Below are positions 42,058-52,471 of a stretch of DNA of 64,000 nucleotides, in pieces (position 1 is the stretch's first letter; each line of letters starts with the position of its first letter). Source of the DNA: Tetracentron sinense (lineage: Eukaryota > Streptophyta > Magnoliopsida > Trochodendrales > Trochodendraceae); assembly GCA_015143295.1 (NCBI GenBank), contig CM026565.1:31380052-31444051 (forward strand), given 5' to 3'. The notes beneath the pieces are model-generated. The model was not told the origin of the DNA, made no database searches, and was given only the letters and a program-made list of their open reading frames with translations. The translations under genes were made by a program, and so were the position numbers.

Positions 42058-45000
42058 TTAGTAAATTAGCTCACTAGCTAATCCTTTAGTTAACGGATCT
42101 GCAATATTTTCTTTTGACCTCACAAAATCAAGTGCAATAATTCCATTATTTAGTAATTCTTTTATGGAATTATGTCTTCGACGAATATGTCGGGATTTCC
42201 CATTATAGGATACATTTTTAGCCCTAGCTATTGCAGCTTGACTATCACAATGTATCAAGATAGCAGACATTGGTTTATTCCACAATGGTATATCTACCAA
42301 CAGTGATCTCAACCATTCTGCTTCTTCTCCAGCTTTATCTAAAGCTATAAATTCTGATTCCATCGTGGATCGGGCTATGCAGGTCTGCTTAGTAGACTTC
42401 CAAGACACTGCACCTCCTCCAAGAGTGAATACATATCCACTCGTGGACTTAGATTCATTTGAATCCGAAATCCAGTTTGCATCGCTGTACCCTTCTAATA
42501 CAGCGGGATACTTAGAGTAACTTATACCATAATTTAGAGTATATTTCAGGTATCTCAATACCCTGATAAGAGCATCCCAGTGATCTTGCCCTGGGTTATG
42601 TGTATATCTACTGAGTCTTCCTATAGCATAAGCTATATCTGGTCTGGTACAGTTTATGATATACATTAAACTACCGATTACTCTAGAATATTCTAATTGA
42701 GAAACTCCTTCTCCAGAATGTTTCATTAACTTACAGTTATGATCAAAAGGTGTTCTCACAGGTTTGCAATCAAATTGATTAAATTTTCTAAGTACCTTTT
42801 CAATGTAATGAGATTGGGATAAACTTATCTTGTCTGAATTCCTTAGAATTTTTATTCCAAGAATGACATCTGCATTACCTAGATCTTTCATCTCAAATTT
42901 CTTTTTTAAGAAATTCTTGGTATTTATTATTATTTCTCTACTTGTTCCAAGTATTAACATGTCATCAATATATACGCAAATAATTACACAATCATTATTT
43001 ATGGATTTAATGTATAAGCATTTATCCGCTTCATTTATTTTAAATCCATTTGATAATAATACTTTATCAAATTTTTCATGCCACTGTTTAGGCGCTTGTT
43101 TAAGTCCATATAAAGACTTTAACAATCTGCAAACTTTATGTTTTAAACCTTGGATAACAAATCCCTCAGGTTGATCCATATAAATTTCTTCATCAAGTTC
43201 ACTATTTAGGAATGCAGTTTTCACATCCATTTGATGTATTTCAAGGTTAAACAACGATGCAATAGAAATTAGCACACGAATAGAAGTAATCCTAGTTACA
43301 GGTGAGTATGTATCAAAGAAATCTATACCCTCTTTTTGTTTAAAACCCTTTGCAACTAATCGGGCTTTATATTTTTCTATATAACCATCTGTTCTAAGCT
43401 TTCTTTTAAAAATCCATTTACATCCTATGGATTTACTCCCAGGAGGAAGATCTACCAACTCCCAAGTTTTGTTAGCCAAAATAGATTCAATTTCACTATT
43501 AATGGCTTCTTTCCAAAAGGGTGCTTCAGATGAAGTCATAGCTTCTCTAAAAGAATTAGGATCATTTTCTATTAAATAAGAGATGAACTCAGGCCCAAAA
43601 CTAGTTTCCTTCCTAGTACGTTTACTTTTCCTATGTTCTAGTTCTTCAATAACTGGTACAAAAGGACTAAAAGGTTCAGAAGCTTGTTCTAAAGGTATAA
43701 CCTCACTTGAGGTACTAGGCAGAAGGATAGAATCTCTACCTTTAGAGTTGTCCTTAAAAGGAAAACACTGTTCAAAAAATTCAGCATCTCTAGACTCAAT
43801 AATTGTGTTTGTATCTATTTCATTATTTTCTGATTTGATTACTAGAAATCTGTAGGCACTACTATTCTGAGAGTAGCCTATAAACACACAATCAACAGTC
43901 TTTGGACCTATTCTGGTTCTCTTTGGAGTAGGAATAGCAACTTTTGCTAAACACCCCCACACTTTAAGATATTTATAAGATGAAGGCCTATTGTGCCATA
44001 ATACATAAGGGGTTTTGTCTGAATTTTTATGAGGTATTTTATTTAAAATATAACATGCAGTTAGGATAGCTTCACCCCATAAATTAGATGGTAGACCCGA
44101 ACTAATTAACATTGCATTCATCATTTCTTTTAAAGTCCTATTTTTCCTTTCAGCTATACCGTTAGACTGAGGAGAATAAGGAGCAGTGGTTTGATGAATA
44201 ATACCATTACTCTCACAAAAATCAGAAAAAAGATGTGAATCATATTCACCTCCTCTATCAGATTTTAAAATTTTTTCTGTTTTTCCAGTTTGTTTTTCTA
44301 CTTCAGTTTTCCAAGATTTAAATTTTTCTAGAGTTTCATCTTTGCTCTTAAGTAGAAATATAGAACAAAATCTACTATAATCATCTATAAAAGTTAGGAA
44401 GTATTTTTTACCTCCTCTTGTTACTGTTGATTTTAAATCACATAAATCACTATGAATTAAACCTAGCAGTTCCGTGTTTCTCTCTACAGATTTGAACGGC
44501 TTCTTAGCAAATTTTGACTTTACATAAATTTCGCATTTATGTTCTTTATCTAAAGATGTTTTAGGTATTAATCCTAAAGTCATCAATTTGCGTAAAGAAT
44601 TAGTATGTACATGTCCTAATCTATCATGCCACATATTTATAGAGTCAACAATATAAGCAGAAGATGTAGATGTTTCATTCATAATTTCAGCAATTACATT
44701 TAATTTAAAAAGTCCCTCACTAGCATAACCCTTCCCAACAAAAATCCCAGACTTAGACAATACAAACTTATCTGCCTCAAAAACCAATTTAAACCATTTC
44801 TTGCTCAAGATCGACCCAGAAACTAAGTTCTTCCTAATATCTGGAACATGAAGAACATCTTTCAGATTAAGGACTTTCCCAGATGTGAATTTTAAATTCA
44901 CAGTCCCTTTTCCAGCGATTTTAGACGTAGATGAATTACCCATAAAAAGTTGTTCATCCTTTCCGACTATCTTGTAGGAAGAAAATGCATTTCTGTCACC

Positions 45001-46038
45001 ACAGATATGCTTGGTGGCCCCAGTGTCCACCCACCAATCTTTCATGTTGTTCACCAGATTGACTTCAGAAATAACAGCTGAGAAGCTTTCAGTTTCTGCC
45101 ATATTAGCTTGAGCAGATCCGGGATGGTTCTTGACTTGATGACCAGTCTTGCGAAGTCTGCAGGTCCTAGCATGATGCCCAGGCTTCCCACAAACATAAC
45201 AATCACCATTATGTTTCTTGAAAGTAGGTTTCTGAAATTTTTTTTTCTCATTTCTCTTCTTACGGAAATCTGTCTTCGGCTTAAACCTTTTTTCAGATTT
45301 CTTTCCAGTCATCTTTTCAACCAAATTGGCTTTGGTATCTATTTCTGCAGATTTTTCTTTCATTTCTAAGTTTCTGTTGTTCTCCTCTATCCGGAGTCGA
45401 ACAATCAGATCTTCAAGGGTCATTTTAAATTTTAGTGAGTTCTTGAACTCTTTCCAGGATGGTGGTAATTTCTCTATTACTGCTGCAACTTGAAAACCTT
45501 CACTAATATTCATGCATTCTTCTAAGATTTCATGCACAATTATTTGTAAATCATGCATCTGAGAAAAAACTGATTTATTATCCACCATTTTATAGTCGAA
45601 ATACCTTCCAACTACAAATTTTTTCGTTCCCGCATCCTCAGTTACATACTTTGTCTCTAACATCTCCCATAATTCTCTGGAATTTTTAACCTTACAGTAA
45701 ACATCATATATTGAAGGAATTAAACCATTTAAAATATAATTCCTACACATATAATCCGAATGTTCCCATCTCTCTATAAGTAAAGATCTAGCAGGTTCAA
45801 GTTCTGTGTCGTATGTCCCAGATCCAGTCAACACATGAGCAACATTCAAAGTGTTTAAGTAGAACATCATTTTCTGTTGCCATCTTTTAAAATTGTTTCC
45901 ATCGAATGGTACTGGTTTCTCAGAATTGTTCAATATATTATAAATTATATACAGAAAATTTCCAGTGAAATAAAAGAAGACTAATTTTTTTTTATTTTTC
46001 ACCTTAAGATTGTTGGAATAATTCTGTATGCAATTCAA
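42058..46038 (-). CDS. Copia Gag-Pol polyprotein
   Basis: One uninterrupted frame of 1,326 codons. Domains in order (numbered from the start of the open frame): Gag (about 39-275), CCHC zinc knuckle C280-x2-C283-x4-H288-x4-C293, aspartic protease D338-T-G-A-T, integrase zinc region H471...H476...C502, catalytic D531, D594 and E630, reverse transcriptase with YIDDML, and RNase H with SDANW, MESE, CDSQAA and IADPLTKG. It copies and inserts the element from cytoplasmic virus-like particles. The upstream open start at 46038 is a TTG inside the LTR. No ATG precedes the conserved SEKPVPFDG start of Gag; the first ATG is at 45870, inside Gag. A TTG at 45931-45933, three codons upstream of that motif, may be a mutated ATG. 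Residue 505, expected to be the fourth zinc ligand of the integrase, is Tyr (TAT) instead of Cys. All other key residues look intact. Confidence 0.95.
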   Translation of the reverse strand: MNCIQNYSNNLKVKNKKKLVFFYFTGNFLYIIYNILNNSEKPVPFDGNNFKRWQQKMMFYLNTLNVAHVLTGSGTYDTELEPARSLLIERWEHSDYMCRNYILNGLIPSIYDVYCKVKNSRELWEMLETKYVTEDAGTKKFVVGRYFDYKMVDNKSVFSQMHDLQIIVHEILEECMNISEGFQVAAVIEKLPPSWKEFKNSLKFKMTLEDLIVRLRIEENNRNLEMKEKSAEIDTKANLVEKMTGKKSEKRFKPKTDFRKKRNEKKKFQKPTFKKHNGDCYVCGKPGHHARTCRLRKTGHQVKNHPGSAQANMAETESFSAVISEVNLVNNMKDWWVDTGATKHICGDRNAFSSYKIVGKDEQLFMGNSSTSKIAGKGTVNLKFTSGKVLNLKDVLHVPDIRKNLVSGSILSKKWFKLVFEADKFVLSKSGIFVGKGYASEGLFKLNVIAEIMNETSTSSAYIVDSINMWHDRLGHVHTNSLRKLMTLGLIPKTSLDKEHKCEIYVKSKFAKKPFKSVERNTELLGLIHSDLCDLKSTVTRGGKKYFLTFIDDYSRFCSIFLLKSKDETLEKFKSWKTEVEKQTGKTEKILKSDRGGEYDSHLFSDFCESNGIIHQTTAPYSPQSNGIAERKNRTLKEMMNAMLISSGLPSNLWGEAILTACYILNKIPHKNSDKTPYVLWHNRPSSYKYLKVWGCLAKVAIPTPKRTRIGPKTVDCVFIGYSQNSSAYRFLVIKSENNEIDTNTIIESRDAEFFEQCFPFKDNSKGRDSILLPSTSSEVIPLEQASEPFSPFVPVIEELEHRKSKRTRKETSFGPEFISYLIENDPNSFREAMTSSEAPFWKEAINSEIESILANKTWELVDLPPGSKSIGCKWIFKRKLRTDGYIEKYKARLVAKGFKQKEGIDFFDTYSPVTRITSIRVLISIASLFNLEIHQMDVKTAFLNSELDEEIYMDQPEGFVIQGLKHKVCRLLKSLYGLKQAPKQWHEKFDKVLLSNGFKINEADKCLYIKSINNDCVIICVYIDDMLILGTSREIIINTKNFLKKKFEMKDLGNADVILGIKILRNSDKISLSQSHYIEKVLRKFNQFDCKPVRTPFDHNCKLMKHSGEGVSQLEYSRVIGSLMYIINCTRPDIAYAIGRLSRYTHNPGQDHWDALIRVLRYLKYTLNYGISYSKYPAVLEGYSDANWISDSNESKSTSGYVFTLGGGAVSWKSTKQTCIARSTMESEFIALDKAGEEAEWLRSLLVDIPLWNKPMSAILIHCDSQAAIARAKNVSYNGKSRHIRRRHNSIKELLNNGIIALDFVRSKENIADPLTKGLASELIY
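45995..46008 (-). other. Primer-site region complementary to the element's own LTR
   Basis: Two nt after the 5' LTR, where the primer-binding site should start, the minus strand reads CTTAAGGTGAAAAA. There is no TGG to pair with a tRNA CCA end. The reverse complement occurs in the LTR RNA (minus strand TTTTTCACCTTAAG, plus coordinates 40652-40665 and the equivalent near 46190-46203). Confidence 0.7.
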
Positions 46039-46988
46039 ATATAACTAGAATCGAAGCAATGTAAAGCAGCAGACGATTTCAATCCGATTTCAATCCAAAA
46101 TAACTGTAGCATAAATTCTGTATAGTGATAAGTAAAGAGATAGAACTTAGCCGAAAAGGATAGATCGAGGCACGTGTTGAACACGCTGTCCTTAAGGTGA
46201 AAAACGCCACTGGTAGTCCTCAACAACTACGATGCTCTCAGGTTCTACATCGGTCACCTCCAGGATTCAACGATCTCTACCCAAAGGAATTGAGCACTAG
46301 CTTTCCTTTGGTCTGCAATGAACTCGACGACTCCCAAAAATCTCGAAAGGAAAAATCGAACAGTTTTAGGAACCAGAAATACTGTGCTTAGAGAAAAAAC
46401 TGTGCTGTGATGATTTTCTGTGTCTGTTTAGAAAACCCGAAAATCTCTTTTTATTGAAAAATAAAGAAGCTAAAGGAAACCTTCCAAGTTATAACGTAAG
46501 AGAATAAATTCTCTTTAAACGAATTAAAAGTTTAAACGGTAAAAAAAACGGTAACTAGGAAATAATAAGAGCAACCCAAGATACAGACAAATAAAAGAAG
46601 AAATAAAATAAGATTAAAAAAATATCATATCCAAGGACTCACACGCGCGACCCGACCCGGCTCGGCCGGCCGCGCGTGTGTGTGTGTCTTTGATATTTGC
46701 ACACCGCCGCGACCCGCAACGCGCGCACAAGAAGGGTTTTCGGCCCGACTCGTCAAATTCCCATTAGAAACCTTTGGACCTCCCATTGGGCCCCCACATG
46801 CGCGAGGGCTAAGCCCTTCTCATTTTAACACCACACTAGGAGAGAAAACATATATAAGTCCTTTAAAAGTTTTCTATTTTTCCGATGTGGGACTAAAGAG
46901 TTCCCACAAACAAAACACAAACACTTACAACTTGTTTTGAAAACATACTATGCTGTTTTTACACAGCAAAAACAGAAAAACAGCAACA
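46011..46988 (-). repeat. 5' LTR of the copia element
   Basis: Homologous to 40483-41454. It has a short duplication (GATTTCAATCC twice near 46074-46096) absent from the other LTR. U3 is short: the TATA is near the outer end, leaving an inferred long R-U5 of about 800 nt. Confidence 0.95.
46851..46894 (-). promoter_or_regulatory. snRNA-type USE and TATA box in the copia 5' LTR
   Basis: Minus strand AGTCCCACATCG (46894-46883), 26 bp gap, TATATA (46856-46851). The predicted start of the element RNA is about 46820-46828. Confidence 0.75.
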
Positions 46989-47492
46989 CATTTTATATCA
47001 TTAAAAGAGGAAAGTTCATTTAAGTAGGCAATTCTATGCCTCCCTTAGTTATTCCAGTGTTAATGTGTACCCTATTAAATTTTTAGCCTTTGAGAAGTCA
47101 AAAACCCAAACATTGTTCTGACCTGACTCGTATGTATTGTCATAGGAGGTGTACTCGATTTTTTTTTTGGGGGTTGGGGGTGTTAAAAGGTATCGTGTAT
47201 CAATAAAAAAAAAACAAAAAAAAATCATGTAACACACTCTAAACATAGAGAGAGTTAGACCTATGGTAAGGTGCCATAAGGGTAAATACACACACTCAGT
47301 CCAAAAAGGCTTGCCAAACAGAAGAGTGGATGTCTCTCATACACCCATACGAAACCTAGTACCCAATCCATATGAAACTAAAGTGGGACAATGCCAAGGA
47401 GTGTAACAGTTGAAAAGTTCCACCACCATACTAACTTAATTAGAGCAACTTATAGTAAGTAAATTAAATGGAGTTGTGGCCAAATTATGTAG
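46989..47492. other. Flank of the copia insertion with a diverged repeat
   Basis: 47205-47400 shares ordered blocks with 3785-4135. A T/G-rich then A-rich tract lies at 47160-47225. No gene. Confidence 0.4.
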
Positions 47493-47665
47493 AGCAATGC
47501 TAAGTCTACTTTTCGGTCATCCATTATCTCTTATTTTAATACAAGAAAAGAAAACAAAATTGTATAATACTTTTTATGAGTCAATCACATTTATTTTTTC
47601 ATCTTAAATATATACAAATTGTAAAAACTAGCATAGTGGACGATCACATAGCATTGCTCATAACA
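47493..47665. mobile_element. MITE, family C, diverged
   Basis: AGAGCAATGCTAAGTCTACTTT on the left and TAGCATTGCTC near 47650-47660 on the right are inverted; the interior is AT-rich. The assignment rests on the ends. Confidence 0.4.
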
Positions 47666-47940
47666 TGTAATAATAAAAAAAAAGTCGGGAAAAGTTTTAC
47701 CAAATGTGTTCCAGGTGCTAAATGTCCACTTGTTTTGACTTTAAATAATATGGGTCAATAGATCATTTGAATGGAAGGCTCATAAGAACAAACACTCGTA
47801 TTTGACCTTCTTTTCATGTTTTTCTGGAGGGAGGACGTGTAGGTGTGGGGAGAGCTCTTCTCGCGCCTAACCTTCATTTTCTTTCTCAACAAGTATAGAA
47901 CAAGAATACAAGACTCTGACTGGTATTTTTTTGTCATGAA

Positions 47941-48093
47941 TCGTGCTAGTGCTACTCTAAAAAATTCTCTACTCTCTATCAAAAGCCAACAGCTCTGTTA
48001 ATGCATGGACAGATGTTGGTTTTTGATTGAAAGCAAGGACATGTGGTAGTTTATCGCTAAGAGTAGGCAATTTCTGAGAGTAGGGCTAGCAAT
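47941..48093. mobile_element. MITE, family C
   Basis: The ends GTGCTAGTGCTACTCT and TGAGAGTAGGGCTAGCA are inverted. An inner inverted pair (TCAAAAGCCAAC and GTTGGTTTTTGA) forms a second stem. Confidence 0.55.
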
Positions 48094-48639
48094 AATCTTT
48101 TGTCATTTTCATAAACATGCAAAGACCTAACCCGTTAACCCGCTAAAATTCATCCCACTTTTCAATATCCGGATAAATGCTTAGGTTTTGTCATTTGTGG
48201 GTTGGTTCCAGTTTGGTTTCTTTTTTCTAATTTTTCTAACGCCTAATTAATTGGACCAGGTTCGGGTATAACTTCTTGAGCTATGGGTTATTATGCAACA
48301 TAATGCACTGTTAATTTAATAATCCAGTCAACTCAACAAAGACCATAATCCATATACTCAACCTTTTTGTTTTGGAGGGTAAGGAAGCATGTCTCAAACC
48401 AAACCATTCGAGGCAAGGACTAATCTATTCGGTATATGCCCGGCTCGCTTATAATTTTCCCTATGGATACTAGGATAAGTCGAAGAGTAGATGCTAGCCA
48501 ACAACACCAACACCTGGTGGATAAACCTACTTATAATGTGGTATGATAGTAATCGTGCTCAATCAGAGGGCTCCGGTGAGTCCTGACTCATATATCACTC
48601 ACTCATGAATGATTTTAAAGAATCCTGAGATGGGACCAC
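48094..48639. other. Intergenic DNA, nothing recognised with confidence
   Basis: There are scattered ACCCGTTAACCCG and GGTTCGGGT motifs that may be a decayed hAT-like element. No gene. Confidence 0.4.
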
Positions 48640-48830
48640 AAGGCCCCCTTCCTAGCTGACCGTAGTGTCTTGAATCACTTTTTAATTATAGTTAAATTTT
48701 ACTAAACTATGATTAATATAATTTTTCCCTAAAAATTAAGAAGGTTGAATGGATGAAACCTATGGGTGAATGAATCTTAACTAGTATTAAAAATGAGAGG
48801 ATGGACCAATGAGATCTTGTAATCATTTCC
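48640..48830. mobile_element. Family A/B MITE fragment
   Basis: TTTTTAATTATAGTTAAATTT, AAAAATTAAGAAGGTTGAATG and GGGTGAATGAATCTTAAC blocks are present in the family order; the ends are worn. Confidence 0.45.
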
Positions 48831-48954
48831 AATTTTTAAATGACACCATTTCACCTAAAGGACTAGCTAGACCAACATTAGCTCAAGAGCTGCCACCTAA
48901 CTTTTTATATTTCTACCAAAATAAAATATAGGGAAATGCTTAACTTACTGGCAT

Positions 48955-49200
48955 AGTAGATTATATAGTCTAATGTGCAGTCCTCATTGGTCCATGTCCT
49001 CATTTTTACCACACATCAATTGTAATTAAGATTTACTCACTCTTAGGGTTAAACATTTTAATCTTAGTTTTTATAAAGAAAAAAAAAATATATTAACTAT
49101 AATTTTCTTAAGCTTAATCATAGTTAAAGGAATGTTAAAAGAGACAAGTGGCGATGACATTAGACTAAATAGTCTAATGCTTGATGTGCTAATCACGGCC
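48955..49200. mobile_element. Foldback MITE, family B
   Basis: TAGTCTAATGTGCAGTCC on the left and TAGTCTAATGCTTGATGTGC on the right border a body with CATTGGTCCATG, ATTGTAATTAAGATTTACTC and its inverted arm. It is a close relative of 50935-51175, which has the same outer blocks (TAATGTG...GTGCTAATCAC). Confidence 0.6.
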
Positions 49201-49239
49201 CAAAAGTATGTTGATGTGCTAATCACGGCCCAAAAGTAT
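49181..49239 (+). repeat. 30-bp perfect tandem duplication
   Basis: A unit starting TTGATGTGCTAATCACGG occurs twice head to tail across the right end of the family B MITE. Confidence 0.8.
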
Positions 49240-50049
49240 AAAAGAGGTGCTAAACACCTGCCTATTAAGGTTAAAACACTCTAAAAAAAAATCAAATGAT
49301 TGTGAAGGTTGAGAGTGGGGTTAGCATTCATTAATATAAAATTAAGAGACTTTTAGTTGCCGTGTATAAGATATGTTAAATCTCTTCTTAGTCCTAGTGG
49401 ACTCTCCCCAGATAGCACCGGAAAAGATTTATTTTTAAAATTCTTAAAGTGAAATCCTCTCTTTATTTGTTAAGTGATTGATTTAATTAAAAAAAAATAT
49501 TATAGTGGTCCCACCTTAGTTTTTTTTTTTTTTTTTACTGTTTTTTGTTTTGTTATCTTTACTATTATAATGCAAGAGGCATGCCTAACGTGATTTTTTC
49601 AAAATTCTTAAACTACCCTTATATAAAACAAAATTTTGATTTAATGTTTTTCTTTAATTTCCAAATTACCCCTTACCCATCTATCTATTTAAAGAAGAAT
49701 AGAATCACAGCCAATCGTGATTGAACTTGGGGAGAGTTCAATCACACCTACGGGGTTAGCATGTGTCCCTCTTAACTCCTATTAATTGCGGTTAACTCCT
49801 TCCCTTGCTCTCACGTGCATCGTACGTGGTGGTGCATGTGCCACCCGGTAGTATAAATAAAGGGAAAGCGATTATTTATTAACCTTCTCCGAGTGGAAAA
49901 CAATAAAGCCAAACCCACACTAAATGGTTGGCATTGTTAGAACTAGATTGCTGCTTGTGTGTAGGAGAATTATTGATGAAACAAGACGGAATAATTGCAA
50001 AACAAAACAGTCTGAACGGTTAAAACCCCATTTTGGGTTACGGAAAGAC
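49240..50049. other. Intergenic DNA with a family C trace
   Basis: 49250-49335 ends TTGAGAGTGGGGTTAGCA and begins AGGTGCTAAACACCT, a possible family C remnant. The rest has T-runs (49519-49538) and no gene. Confidence 0.4.
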
Positions 50050-50405
50050 TGGTGATCTTCTCCGGTTGTAACCGGTTTCTGACAAAACCGGTTACTCCCC
50101 AGTGGTCACCACATGTCCCTTTTTATACCACTTAATTATGGTTAAAATTCACCTACCCTAGGGTTCATCCACATATATTTGGCTTTTTAGAAAAAATATT
50201 TAAAATAAATTAACCCTAAGAATTGGTAAATTTCAACCACAGTTAACAAATTTAAATTTTTTTTTATTTATAAAAACCGAGGATAGTTGGGTGAATCTTA
50301 GGGGTGAGTGAATCTTAACCATAGTTAAGAGGTGCCAAAAGGGACATGTGGTCACCTCAGGGGTGTAACCGGTTTTGGCAAAACCGGTTACAATGGAGAG
50401 GAATA
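50050..50405. mobile_element. Foldback MITE, family A with CCGGTT ends
   Basis: The left arm CTCCGGTTGTAACCGGTTT and the right arm (reverse complement CTCCATTGTAACCGGTTTT) border the standard family A inner arms (CACCACATGTCCC...GGTTAAAATTCACC and inverse). AAAACCGGTTAC occurs in both arms. Confidence 0.7.
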
Positions 50406-50674
50406 GGTGCCTTATGGAGATTGGAAAAGCTCTTTAATGCCCAATTGTAGAAAATCTATGAAAGCAAAAGTTTGGATTCTGGAGTAGGAAAGAGTTGTGA
50501 TGTGATGGACATGAGGTCCATGGTTCTCAATGGACTCTACATCCTACATCGTGCTTGTAACCCGCTGAGTCATCTATACAGACGGGTCGATTACCCTTCA
50601 CCCTCTCATACATATTGATGGAGCAATTGGTGGTGGAGATCAAGCAGAATGATAATAATCTAAGAAAATGCTTA
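50406..50674. other. Short intergenic spacer
   Basis: Nothing recognised. Confidence 0.4.
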
Positions 50675-50895
50675 GCTCACCGGAGGTTACATTTACGTAA
50701 CCAAATATCCATTCTCATTGGTTTACATCCTATTTTTAACCCTCACTAACTATGATTAAGATTCAATCAACTCTAAGGTTAAGCGATCTAACTTTAATTT
50801 TTTTTTTTAAAAACAAAATCTTAACTTTAATTTACTCAAGCTTAATAAGGGTTAAATGAAGGTTAACAAGCATGAGAACATGACTGTAACTTCAA
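50675..50895. mobile_element. Foldback MITE, family B
   Basis: TTCTCATTGGTTTACATCC, CTATGATTAAGATTCAATC and the inverted AAGCTTAATAAGGGTTAAATG arm surround an A/T hinge; the end is GCATGAGAACATGAC. Confidence 0.5.
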
Positions 50896-50934
50896 TAATT
50901 CAGGGGAAATAGTTAACTTACTGTCGCATTAGAC

Positions 50935-51175
50935 TATGTCGTATAATGTGTAGTTCTCATTAGTCTATGCACCTATTTTTGCCACACATCAATTGTAGTT
51001 AAGATTCACTTTATGTAGGATTAAACAATCTAACTTGAATTTTAAAAAAATAGGAGAAAAAATATTTATTTTAACTTTCTTGAGCTTAACCATAATTATA
51101 ATTATAAGAGTGTTATAAGAGACACTTGGCATGGCATTAGACGACAGAGTCTAATGCGTGGTGTGCTAATCACTC
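50935..51175. mobile_element. Foldback MITE, family B
   Basis: GCATTAGACTATGTCGTATAATG on the left and GGCATTAGACGACAGAGTC on the right; ATTGTAGTTAAGATTCAC and the inverted AGCTTAACCATAATTAT inside. It lies about 0.5 kb upstream of the translocator gene. Confidence 0.6.
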
Positions 51176-51706
51176 CCCATTATCTGAATATAGGAGCAAG
51201 TATTAAAGGGACACAAAAAAGTTCACACTTGCATTCCAGGATATCACTTTCTTTAGCCGTGTATAAAAGAAAAAGAAGAGAAAAACTTACACATATCTCA
51301 AGGAAATTTTTTGGGATATGAAATTTTGTTCACCTGTTTCTTATTGCCATAGGGTGTAGATTCTTTTGGGATTCTTTTTCTTTGCTTGACTGTTTCACAA
51401 ACTCAAAGTGAGAGAAGAGAATGCCTTGTTTGTGAACAGGTTTAAGGAGAAGAACAGAAAATTTAATCTAACAGCTGTTAAGGTACTAATAAATCATTGT
51501 TAGTGGCATATTCATTTTTTAATTTTTTTTTCTATTTCCAGAATGCGAGTTTTCCATTTTTTTCATTGATATAAAAGATATTGTTTCTTCATTCAGAGCT
51601 CTCTGAGAATCTAATCTTCTCCACCACCTTATCTCTACTTTTATCTTTCTCATGTTCAGCTCTTGAAAGCTTGAATTTTGGGCTTCTTGAAGGGGCTTAG
51701 GGAGGC
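51176..51706 (+). promoter_or_regulatory. Promoter and leader region of the ATP/ADP translocator
   Basis: A CT/GA-rich leader-like stretch (51585-51700) precedes the ATG. There is no perfect TATA box at the expected place. A leader intron is possible but not evident. Confidence 0.45.
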
Positions 51707-52471
51707 ATGGAAGCTGTTCTACAGACAAAGGGGCTACTTTCTCTACCTTCATATCCCAAAACCAGGGCTTTAAAGCCACCACAGGGACTGAAACATCGAT
51801 TCAATGCCCCGAAAAACAGAGCTCTTGGTGGGTTTTCTCTATCCGTTGATGGGTTCCAAAAATTTCATGGGTTTGTCTCTAAAACTCATGGGTTTTGCAA
51901 GAAAGGTAGGGATTTGCATATTTGCAGGGCTGAAGCTGCAGCAGCAGCAGCAGCTGATGGGCAGCCATTGTTTGGTGAGGAGGAGAAACCCAAGTTCTTG
52001 GGTCTTGAGATTATAACCCTTAAGAAGATTATCCCACTTGGGTTGATGTTCTTCTGCATCCTCTTTAACTACACAATCCTCAGAGACACAAAAGATGTCT
52101 TGGTAGTGACAGCTAAAGGGAGTAGTGCAGAGATTATACCCTTCTTGAAAACTTGGGTGAATCTGCCTATGGCTATTGGGTTCATGCTCTTGTATACAAA
52201 GCTTTCAAATGTGTTGTCGAAACAGGCTCTCTTCTATACTGTCATGGTTCCTTTCATTGCCTTCTTTGGGGCATTCGGATTTGTTCTTTATCCGCTCAGC
52301 AATGTATTCCACCCTACAGCCCTTGCGGATAAGCTCCTTGCAGCACTCGGCCCGAGCTTCCTCGGGCCAGTAGCAATTTTGAGGATTTGGAGCTTCTGTT
52401 TGTTTTATGTCATGGCTGAGCTATGGGGGAGTGTGGTGGTTTCAGTTCTGTTTTGGGGGTTTGCCAATCAG
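51707..52471 (+). CDS. NTT: NTT exon 1 (255 codons)
   Basis: Starts at the ATG in AGGCATGG and ends GCCAATCAG before GTAATA. It encodes the transit peptide and the first membrane segments. Confidence 0.93.

Larger units (their letters stand above)
40483..46988 (-). mobile_element. Nearly intact Ty1/copia LTR retrotransposon
   Basis: The LTRs at 40483-41454 (972 bp) and 46011-46988 (978 bp) have TG...CA ends and by my count differ by about ten substitutions and a few small indels, so the insertion is recent. The flanking 5-mers CCTTT (40478-40482) and CATTT (46989-46993) match at 4 of 5. The interior carries one long open frame in gag-protease-integrase-RT-RNase H order, which defines copia. 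A polypurine tract (minus strand TTTTTGTGGGGGAT) adjoins the 3' LTR. Oddities are a missing standard tRNA primer site, no ATG before gag, and a lost integrase zinc cysteine. A diverged solo LTR of the same lineage lies at 36416-37308. Confidence 0.95.
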
